From Pestalotiopsis fici W106-1 (taxonomy: Eukaryota; Ascomycota; Sordariomycetes; Amphisphaeriales; Sporocadaceae): a DNA stretch of 64,000 nucleotides. Every line of letters begins with the position of its first letter. Within the stretch, counting starts at the first letter, position 1. The stretch spans positions 1,550,001 to 1,614,000 of the forward strand of contig NW_006917098.1 of the NCBI RefSeq assembly GCF_000516985.1. The letters run 5' to 3'. Shown piece after piece: positions 55,952-64,000 of this stretch. A model generated the notes under the pieces. The model did not search any database, was not told the DNA's origin, and saw only the letters and a list, made by a program, of their open reading frames with translations. Both the position numbers and the translations under genes were made by a program.

Positions 55952-57351
55952 GGCGGATATCAATAGTGAACACGGTGGGACAAGTCACAAATTGCAGTCT
56001 TTCCGAAGAAGTCTCCAACATTCAGGATAGAAGCCCAATGATAGAATTGGCTAGCAACAAACTACCCTTCCAGATAAGTATCTGAACAATGACTGCAATC
56101 AATGTATTTGTGTAAAGAGGGGGGAAGGGAAGGAGTCCACCATGCTTCCGAGCTAACTGCCACCTCGGATCTTGACGTAACAACTCAGCCTCGGGCATTG
56201 TGAAATCGGGGCTCCATTCGGACTACATTCCGCACATCAGTCATCTCGCATTCCGTCACAGCTTGAATCTTGATTGTGTCCTGTTCCTGACAATGACAGA
56301 CATCACGATGGTAGATAAGGTAGCGCGTTCTCCAACTACTAACAATGTCACCAAACGTGAATCACGCAACATTGACAAAGTATTTTAACCTAACGAGCAG
56401 ACGTCCCAAACATGTTTCTTTTTGACACATCAAATCAATGTCATAAAAACTTGACAACACTTACTCGATACAGACATTTACTCTTTGAAAAATTGCCAAC
56501 ATGCTGCGAGTGAGAGACTCCTTGAGATCAAAGCGCCCCTTTCTTTGTGTTTCCTTTGTAGGCTGATATACCATGTCTTTTAGTTCTTTGGGGCTCTTTA
56601 TTTGGTGTATTTCTTTGCCATCATCTCATCAGTCGGAGCTGGTCGCCTCGGTAAACTACATACGGTATCAACTCGCCATGTTCTACGCTGCGGCTCCCCC
56701 GAGATGGACAGCTATTGCTGGTACACATGCCGAACGCGCTGCAATGACTATGGTGGGATTGAAAGCCTTTGCAGGTCATGCATACAAATTTGTTCCTGTG
56801 ACTAGCCGAGTTGATGTGATTATTGTCACATCTTTGCTGTGTCCTAGATAGATTTATAGGGGAAATGTTTGAAGTCACAATACAAGCCCAACAACATGGA
56901 GGTTTGTACGGTCGCAAACTCAAAGGGGTGTATAAGGTGCCGCCATATTTTTGAGAAGAAGAGATAGCTTGCATGAATCCATATTGAAGAACAATTCGAA
57001 TGATTTCCTGGTATTAACAAAGATGATGACAGCCTGACGAAGACTTCAGAAGAATTTATTTGTCAATGTTTCTTCCTAGCTATCGACTCAGCAAAACCTC
57101 TATCCACAGGTTTTCAAAGTATGACAACAACTGCTTTGTTTTCCTGAACAAACTGTGTGTATAGATTAGGCTCCAATAAAAAACAAAGAAGTTGACATCA
57201 AGACAGGGAGCATGATTGCCTATATAATAAGCACAACTTGGTCACCAGACCCTAGAAACATCAACACGCAACTATTTGCACTGACAGAAAGTACTTGCAT
57301 ACCTACTAGTCCACAACCAACCACTGCAGTAGCTGAAAAGCAATCTTCACG
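55952..57351. other. Intergenic, 1.4 kb, no gene I can support
   Basis: A 92-codon ATG frame (56573-56851) has no recognisable domain. The rest is AT-richer and non-coding. The right end is the promoter of the amidoligase-like gene. Confidence 0.4.
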
Positions 57352-58875
57352 ATGTCTAATCGAACTAATCCAACTGCGAAGCCTCCGCCCCTAGGCAGGA
57401 ATGCTATCGCAAAGACAAAGCCGACGCTGGATCCATCCAGGTCCCCAGCAAACCCAATACAACCCGTACCGCCAGCAGCAGTCCTCACAGGCCGGCCGCC
57501 ACCAGCCAAGAGAAAAGACGAGGATAAGACTGGAACAATGACCTTTGAGGTAGAGATTGAGTTCATTGCATTCTGCAGAGAAGCACCAGCATATGATGCC
57601 ACCAAGGACAAGGAATGTCCCTATGTCTTGATACCGGGTACCCAGATACGCATTCCCAAGAGTTCCTTGACAGGGTTTAGAGGCGCTCCTTATACTCTCC
57701 CCACACGTCATCGCGCACTCGTACCTGGTCAGCCTTTTGAAGATCTCGGTCTCGATCCTGATAACCCGAATTACATTCCCATCCGTCGAGGTGGAGGGGC
57801 CATGGATGGCTTTGACGAAATGTTGAAGGATTTGGAATCGCGCCGCGTCGACATCGTTCATGGAGGGCCTCGCACCCGGCTCCCGCCGGGCATGCCGGAA
57901 ATCAAGGACCCAAACCTCCCGCGGTTCGCAGCGAATACGGATAACCGGTTACACCACCACTGGGTACTCGAATACAACCCCTCGGCCGCATTGGACAAGG
58001 AAGACGCGCACATGGCCACGGGCGAGATCCACGCTCTGCCCCTCCGGCTCACCACGCCCGCCATGACGAGGAGAAACGGCGACTGGGCCGAGCTGTTCAC
58101 CGTGTGGAATCTGGTCAAGAAGCACTACAGAATCCACATCAACGACAGCTGTGGAATCAACGTCAACGTGGGCCTGCCCAAGAAGCGATTCTCCGCCGAC
58201 GAGCTCCGCGACGTTGCCCGTCTCTGCTGGGCCACAGAGGGCATCATGTTACAGATTCATGGTCCCCAACGTTACCAGCGCAACGCGTTTCCATTGCGCA
58301 GGTGGTCGGCCTTGGGGCGTGGAATGACTGCAGAGAACTTTGGCGACGACCAAAAGACTGAGTTTACCCCCCGACGGGGCATCACGCTCCTAGAAGGTGA
58401 TGCAGAGTTGAAAAAGTGCACGACCGAGGCCCAAGTATCCGGTCTACTGCAACACTCGGCGAAACAGCTGTCCTTTGACTTCAAGAACTATCATCCCGAC
58501 TACTTGCAGAGTCAGGAATTGGCCAATCTAGTTGTTGATCACACGATTCAGTTCCGTCAAGCGGGAGCGTCCATCAACGGAGAATGGATCGCCCACTGGA
58601 CCAACATTTGCGTCCGTAGCTTGGAGTGGCTGTTTGAAGATGAGAACAGGTCGAGGCTGGACACTATTGCCGATGGTTGCTTACTAGGAGAGAATGGCAG
58701 TGAACAGGACGCGGTAGATGTGTTGAAGGATTTTCTCAAGGTGACTGGATGTGGTGAGCAAAGCGAATACTTGCTTCGCACGGATCTAGAGTTCAGGACT
58801 TATGGTGGTACTCCGACTCTTACGCCTAACCCTGACTCTGCGACAGTCGCTGCTCCATCTGGTCCAACATCTTGA
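57352..58875 (+). CDS. Amidoligase-like protein with altered core motif
   Basis: Single exon, 507 residues. TFEVEIEFIAF (residues 64-74) matches the E-x-E strand that opens amidoligase domains (COOH-NH2 ligases of the glutamate-cysteine ligase fold). HHHWVLEYNP (201-210) and MATGEIHALPLRLTTPAM stand where the family has W-x-x-x-x-D-x-S and VE-(I/L)-x-S-P. INDSCGINVNVGLPK (264-278) aligns with the conserved CG-(F/L)-HVHVG, with both His replaced. MLQIHGPQRYQRNAFPLRRWS corresponds to the LHP-x-x-R...SLR region. Fungal members are widespread and uncharacterised; they may amidate or peptide-link a carboxylate using ATP. The replacements leave open whether it is catalytic. The N terminus is a Pro-rich tail. 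Confidence 0.72.
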   Translation: MSNRTNPTAKPPPLGRNAIAKTKPTLDPSRSPANPIQPVPPAAVLTGRPPPAKRKDEDKTGTMTFEVEIEFIAFCREAPAYDATKDKECPYVLIPGTQIRIPKSSLTGFRGAPYTLPTRHRALVPGQPFEDLGLDPDNPNYIPIRRGGGAMDGFDEMLKDLESRRVDIVHGGPRTRLPPGMPEIKDPNLPRFAANTDNRLHHHWVLEYNPSAALDKEDAHMATGEIHALPLRLTTPAMTRRNGDWAELFTVWNLVKKHYRIHINDSCGINVNVGLPKKRFSADELRDVARLCWATEGIMLQIHGPQRYQRNAFPLRRWSALGRGMTAENFGDDQKTEFTPRRGITLLEGDAELKKCTTEAQVSGLLQHSAKQLSFDFKNYHPDYLQSQELANLVVDHTIQFRQAGASINGEWIAHWTNICVRSLEWLFEDENRSRLDTIADGCLLGENGSEQDAVDVLKDFLKVTGCGEQSEYLLRTDLEFRTYGGTPTLTPNPDSATVAAPSGPTS

Positions 58876-59239
58876 TCATCTACGAACTAGCTGATCATCT
58901 AGATTAGACTTAAGAGAGGATTTAACGAAGCACAGGCCTCACTTATAGCATGAATATCGTGACCAAATTATACCCGAGGATGGAGCATGTATCATTATGC
59001 AATTTCTGATAATTCCAGAGTATACTCTTGGAATGTTAAACATGAGATGAAGCGTTTCCCTTCTCGTTGCAATCTGAGAGAAAGTGAAGCATGACATACG
59101 CCGAGTCATGGCCACTTTACTAAAAATTGAAATGCTTCCATCGTGCCGAATTTTCTTCCGTGTTCCACCCCAGTAATTTTCCCAAGCCTTGATCGCAACT
59201 TTGGGCTATAGTGTAGTTCATTGGCCAGCAAGTGAACAA
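58876..59239. other. Intergenic between convergent genes
   Basis: 364 bases of 3' flanks; nothing specific seen. Confidence 0.4.
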
Positions 59240-59674
59240 CTATAACTCGGCTCGCTCTGTAAACTCCCCCGGCTTGGTCGGAAACACCGGTTTGCTCGGC
59301 AGCGGTCTCTGCGCGAACCCGAGCGCGTCACGCAGACCATTCTCTGCGACCCGGGGCAGCTGGTTCACGTACCACCACTGCTCAAAGCCCCAACCGCCAG
59401 TCGTAAATACATAGACTCTGGCGACAATGAGGGAGCCGGCAAAGCCGAAAGGCGAGCAGCTCATGAAGCTCTCGGACGCCGGGATGTCCGGGTCCAGGCT
59501 GGGGGCCGCGATGCCGCAAACGGTGTTGACGAGGAGGCCGGCCCCGACGCCGTAGGTGATGGTCTTGAGCACGTGCGACTCGGCTGGTGTGACTTGTGAC
59601 GATTTGGTGTAGGCGTTGAGTTTGGCCAGACCAATGACCAGAAGACACAGAAAGACCTTTGTGAAGAGGCGCAT
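59240..59674 (-). CDS. Small membrane or secreted unknown protein
   Basis: 144 residues from ATG 59674. The N terminus MRLFTKVFLCLLVIGLAKLN is a signal peptide or signal anchor. A second hydrophobic stretch (ITYGVGAGLLVNTVCGIAAP) and a third (PFGFAGSLIVARVYVFTTGG) suggest two to three membrane segments. The end (GWGFEQWWYVNQLPRVAENG...) is aromatic. I do not recognise the family. In-frame codons extend upstream to 59785 without ATG, so an upstream exon cannot be excluded. Confidence 0.5.
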   Translation of the reverse strand: MRLFTKVFLCLLVIGLAKLNAYTKSSQVTPAESHVLKTITYGVGAGLLVNTVCGIAAPSLDPDIPASESFMSCSPFGFAGSLIVARVYVFTTGGWGFEQWWYVNQLPRVAENGLRDALGFAQRPLPSKPVFPTKPGEFTERAEL

Positions 59675-61360
59675 GATTGCAGCTGTCTTGACACACAAAT
59701 ACAGAGTCCTGATCCGGTATGTATCAGTTTTGTGCTTGATTGGTCCAAATATACGTGGTTTTGTATTCAGAGCTGAAGAAGACAAGTGCCCAGCTCCAAC
59801 GTCTTGTCTTCAGCAAAAATTTCAAATGTGAAATGAAGTGGTCAACTCTAAAGTATCATTATTGATTGAGCCAGGTGTACTCGTACTCGAGAGGATCACG
59901 GACAGTCTAGGGGTTGATGACAGGGGTCTCGGCAGTTTCAGCTGTTTCCCATCCCATCACGCTCGGCCGGCATCGCAACTTGCAACGGCCAACGAGAATC
60001 CGCTCGGGCTCGGCAGAGAAGAGAGAGATTGTGTGTCTACCCGATACATCAATTTGAACTCTCCAGGCTTTCAGTAACGGCTGTCTCATGCGCTGCACTG
60101 ACGCCAACCTCGACAAGTGCAAATGTTTGTAGGGCTGAGACAGGCTTGGGGTTCTTGGGATTAATGTGGTATATACAGGCTAGGTATATCGTATGTATGT
60201 GTGGGTATACTCCATAGTATTTCCCACATATACTGGTAGTTGCTTGTTTGCCTGGTGTGTTATAGCCGCTTGGTCACGCCAGAGGTGGCAATAATATTTT
60301 TGGTATCATCTGGATCAGATCTATTGGTACTTTGAATATTTCGAGTCTGTACCCTATATTTATCGTGGCCATGTCAAAATCCTGCCACGCGTTGTCAGTT
60401 ATGGCTACTACGGACCTTTCCGGAGAACTCGTGAGCGACCAGCAGATTGGTTCCGGTCACAGCAAACAAGTCACTACATGTGCCTCATAGGAATTCGGCT
60501 GCCTGCCCATCCCCCACGGCTGGGAAACAGAAACAGTCAAGACAGTTAATGTCTTTCGCAATCCACTGAATAAGGATGACACCGCTCCCTGCGCGATGCA
60601 GGCACAGGTTGTGATCATTTCCCAAAAGACTCAATCACGTTGCCTGGCGACTTTCTACATTGAGCCCAAGATATTCGCCGAGAGTTTATCTGACGTAGGA
60701 ATATGACCTTTTTGGGGGCTTTTGGTTGAGTGTGAAAAGGATAAGTCGGGATCGCGCATGCTGGTGACGTAGTTATCGACGGTGCTCGGCATCTCATTCA
60801 AGTCCCGTCGCGTCTTAGTGGTTACCTCGTCGCCTGCAGTGCCTGGTGATAGTGCACGCAGTAGTGCGCTGTCCACTGGAGAGTGCTGTTGCTGGGGAGC
60901 CCGCTGCAGGGATCCTTGTTGTAACTGCTTTTAGATGACGGGATGTCATTCTGGGGGTTGCAACAAGTGGGACGCAATTGAAAGACGAGACTCCGTCCCT
61001 CGCTCTATATCCACAGTAGTAATTAAGACGAACCACTGACAGCTTTCAACCTCCTGAGTGTCCAGACTGCCCTCGGCTCAGTGCTGCTTCTAATTCAGAT
61101 GATACTAAACATTTGGGTGCCTCTTGTCAACACCGTGGCCCCCAAGATAGTCGATCCTCTAGACGAATCATCAACCCCTTCTCCAGCGTTAGGCTCCTGG
61201 ATAGTCTGCAGCTACGAATCGTAAATCTGTCACAACGTTAAAAAAACACAAAACCCATCGGTCGGTCTGGAAGGATCGCAGCTCACATTGGGTATATACT
61301 CTTTCGAATCTTTGCGCCGGCCCTTCTCTACATCACTTCAACCATACGCTCTGCTTGTCG
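59675..61360. other. Intergenic, 1.7 kb, no gene seen
   Basis: Short frames only. Includes the promoter of the sterol acyltransferase at its right end. Confidence 0.4.
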
Positions 61361-63161
61361 ATGGCTTCCACGGGCAGCGAGGCCACTGCGGTCAATGGCC
61401 AACAAGATCACATCCTTCGCCCCAGACCTCGAAAGCCCCAACATTCTCAGGTATCAGACCTGGTCCGGGAGAATAGCAGCGGTTCTGCACATGGACTGCT
61501 AGCACCAGGGGGAGAAGACATCCCTTCGGGGGCGACTAGGTAAGCAAACAAAGAACGTGATCATTCCCATCTTTGTACTGAAACGCTGCTCTCCAGTGGG
61601 CGCTCGACCCCCATCCCCGAAGATGCGCCTCAGTCGACCAAGGCCCTGTCGAGTGCGCGCAAGCAGGTACGGGCCGAGCAGCGACGGCGACTCTTTCCCA
61701 CAGTCGATTTCACCTCTCGATTGTCGCATTTCGATCCAGACTCGGACTACAGAGATTTCCATGGCTTCTTCAACCTCTTTTGGATTGGCTTGGCCATCAT
61801 GGCCATCACGACGGGCCTGCGCAATATCAAGGATACGGGACTACCGTTGAGAGTGCAGATTTGGAGCCTTTTCACCGTCAAGCTATGGCATCTGGCCGCA
61901 GCAGACTTCTTCATGGTTGCGAGTACGGCTGTGAGCTTGCCTCTGCACAAGTTATTCAGGAATAGCAAGGGCGGCATGACATGGGCCAAAGGGGGCATGG
62001 CCGTCCAGAGTATCTACCAGGTCGTATGGCTGGCGTTCTGGATTGCCATTCCCTTTCTGTTCCAATGGACTTGGACCGCCCAGGTGTTCCTGGTGCTACA
62101 CACCATGGTGCTCCTGATGAAGATGCACTCGTATGCCTTCTACAACGGACACCTTTCAGAGACGGAGAAGCGGCTACGCGACCTGGACAACCCATCTACC
62201 GCGTCCAAGGCGCCCGCCTACCAGTACCCGAGTGTTGAGAACCCCATGGGCACGCTGGCACACGACGGCAAGCCGCACGACGACGCCAACAGCGACTCGG
62301 ACGGCGAAGGCGTCAGCCAGCTACGTGAGGACCTGGCGCGCGAGCTCACCAGCCCCATTGGCAACATCACATACCCGCGCAACCTCACCTGGGCCAATTA
62401 TGGAGACTACCTGCTCTGCCCGACCTTGTGCTACGAGCTCGAGTACCCGCGTACCACGGCCATTAACTGGACCTCGCTCATTGCCAAGATCGTGGCAACC
62501 TTTGGCTGCATCTTCCTGCTGACCATCATCTCCGAGGAGTTCATTCTTCCCGTGCTGCAGGAATCCCGCGTGCGCCTGGACTCGGTCGCTTCAGCCACCG
62601 AGACCTTGCTGATCCTCGCCGAGACCATTTCCTGGCTACTGTTTCCTTTCATGCTGACCTTTCTGCTCGTCTTTCTCGTCATCTTTGAATACGTTCTCGG
62701 CGCCTTTGCCGAGATCACCTACTTTGCCGACCGCCACTTTTACGCCGACTGGTGGAACAGCACCGACTGGATGGAGTTCTCGCGCGAGTGGAACGTGCCT
62801 GTCTACTCCTTCTTGCGCCGACACATTTACGCCACGTCCAAGCCCAAGATTGGCCGTGGCATGGCCACCGTCATTACCTTTTTGATTAGCGCCATTGGCC
62901 ACGAGATCGTCATGGCCTGCATCACCAAGAAGCTGCGCGGCTACGGCTTTGTGTGCCAAATGTTGCAGCTGCCCCTAGTGGTACTCCAAAAGACGCGATT
63001 CGTCCGCAACAGAAAGACGGCCAACAATGTCGTTTTTTGGGCTAGCATGATTATGGGTTTGAGCTTGGTAAGTCGTGTACATTGTCTATATTCATCACAT
63101 ACTCTGGCGCGCTAACCGTAAAAAAATGAAACAGATCTGCTCGCTTTATGTACTGGTTTAG
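61361..63161 (+). CDS. Sterol O-acyltransferase (ARE1/ARE2-like, MBOAT family)
   Basis: Three exons: 61361-61539, 61597-63067, 63135-63161 (27 bases); 1677 bases, 558 residues. A polar N-terminal tail of about 120 residues is followed by about nine membrane helices. FYADWWNSTDWMEFSREWN is the strongly conserved segment (FYxDWWNS) of ACAT/ARE enzymes. NVPVYSFLRRHIY follows, and the catalytic His is in ISAIGHEIVMACI. The last exon supplies only ICSLYVLV. The enzyme sits in the ER and transfers fatty acyl groups from CoA to ergosterol, filling lipid droplets. Two ARE paralogues exist in many fungi; I cannot tell which this is. Confidence 0.95.
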
Positions 63162-63933
63162 AGGGTTTAGAGAGATGCCGTTATTGCCGAGACTTTTTCT
63201 GTTTCATTGGCTTATATATGGTTTGGGGAGCTATTGAGAGCTCTTGCAAGAATAACTTCACTCGGTCGTTGAGTCTTAGACAAACCTGTTTTCCGGATAT
63301 ATTTCAATCTGGACGGATATACCCCTTATACCCCCACATAGCATTTTTTCCAAGTGTTTTCACATACAATTCTCGCGTCAATACATTTCTTTCTTGTTCA
63401 CAAAGTCACGCCACGGCGCAAGTGAGAGGGGATAGAGCATGTACGAGGCTGATATCTTGATGCAACGCATCAAAATAGTATTGTGGTCAGAAATACCTGA
63501 CGCAATAAGTCATAAGGACTACTATCTCAAAAGAATTCCGTCATATCGTCATAAATACATCGGCTCGCTTCCATATCTCGGTGCCGATTTCATCATATCC
63601 TTGTGCCCCTATATTCACCCACTAGTCCATGCGTCAATCATCAACTTCCTCACTGGCGTCTTAAAACCACAAAATGAGTGTTATCGATCCCCGGAAGAAA
63701 AAACGCCTCGTAAATGGAGGGAAGCTTGTGATCAACCCAGAAACAAACCATCAACCTTATCCACCTTCCGGGGATTCATAACACCATTCCAAATCATTCC
63801 CAACCGACTGTATGCAATAAATATGTATATGTTGTATGTTTAGTTTCGTGGCTGCGTTCGCAAAGTCGCAGAAGGGAGAATCGAATAAGGAAGAAATACA
63901 GAAAGCAAAAAGCAGGAATAACAAGATATCCGT
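63162..63933. other. Intergenic, no gene seen
   Basis: 772 bases after the acyltransferase. A 134-codon frame (63439-63843) shows no domain or bias that would support it. Confidence 0.4.
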
Positions 63934-64000
63934 TCATTCGTAAGAGCCAAGCGCGAAGGTGTCGGGCCAGTTAAAGCCAGAGCAGTCGAGGAGAGCCGGA
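63934..64000 (-). CDS. Possible C-terminal end of a gene entering from the right
   Basis: On the minus strand the frame is open from the window edge to a TGA at 63936-63934, giving a 21-residue tail ending LLDCSGFNWPDTFALGSYE. The composition (Cys, Trp, Phe, Tyr) looks protein-like, but 21 codons cannot prove a gene. Confidence 0.35.
   Translation of the reverse strand, partial: PALLDCSGFNWPDTFALGSYE

Noticed and set aside
56573..56851. 92-codon ATG frame
   Set aside because: Hydrophobic start but no family resemblance and no splice continuation; not enough to call a gene.
63439..63843. 134-codon frame at the right end
   Set aside because: No domain or plausible codon bias; the more credible signal at the edge is the minus-strand C terminus ending at 63934.
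1..64000. CRISPR arrays, rRNA genes, intact transposable elements, telomeric repeats
   Set aside because: None seen on reading both strands; no spaced direct repeats of array type, no transposase or reverse-transcriptase motifs.

Overview
The window looks like nuclear DNA of a filamentous ascomycete (Pezizomycotina), most likely a Sordariomycete of the Hypocreales. The evidence is gene style and content: short GT-AG introns of about 50-90 bases, compact genes on both strands, a Zn2Cys6 regulator, an F-box protein, a Clr5-domain protein, a DFG5/DCW1-type GH76 enzyme, an ARE-type sterol acyltransferase, a GDP-mannose transporter, and a tRNA-Asn with an intron. The order-level placement is an inference from general familiarity, not from a search. 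For most multi-exon genes I rebuilt the splice junctions by hand; the summed exon lengths are then exact multiples of three, with one exception, the GH76 gene.

Layout. 0-10 kb: 3' end of a membrane-anchored aspartyl protease, a secreted GH42 beta-galactosidase, a six-exon FAD monooxygenase, a mitochondrial-looking unknown protein, mitochondrial ClpP with two micro-exons, and a CmcJ/AsaB-family oxygenase. 10-20 kb: a ten-exon HSPA12-like Hsp70/actin-fold ATPase sharing a 418-base promoter with an unknown coiled-coil protein, a Clr5-domain protein with a strong 3' hairpin, and a small promethin/LDO-like membrane protein. 20-31 kb: a DAO-type FAD oxidoreductase, a GPI-type GH76 protein with a GC-AG intron and an unexplained frame break, tRNA-Asn, an F-box protein, an unknown basic protein, the BAR protein Rvs161 and mitochondrial peptidyl-tRNA hydrolase.

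31.6-43.4 kb holds what I regard as the most interesting unit. It comprises a TauD/TfdA-type 2-oxoglutarate dioxygenase, a small DUF3830-like protein, a Zn2Cys6 transcription factor, a YAT-family amino acid permease, a DHDPS/NAL-family class I aldolase, a small double-CxxC protein and an HpcH/HpaI-type aldolase. Regulator, importer, oxygenase and two aldolases of families that commonly release pyruvate or a related oxo acid suggest a catabolic gene cluster of unknown substrate. A CGG-N7-CCG palindrome sits 161 bases upstream of the regulator's start codon.

45-64 kb: GDP-mannose transporter, a Ser/Thr kinase with a long repeat-bearing leader, a 4.6 kb stretch without a recognisable gene, a Baeyer-Villiger-type monooxygenase, an amidoligase-like protein with an altered core motif, a small membrane/secreted unknown protein, a sterol O-acyltransferase, and probably the 3' end of another gene at the right edge. 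There is no CRISPR array, rRNA or recognisable intact transposon.
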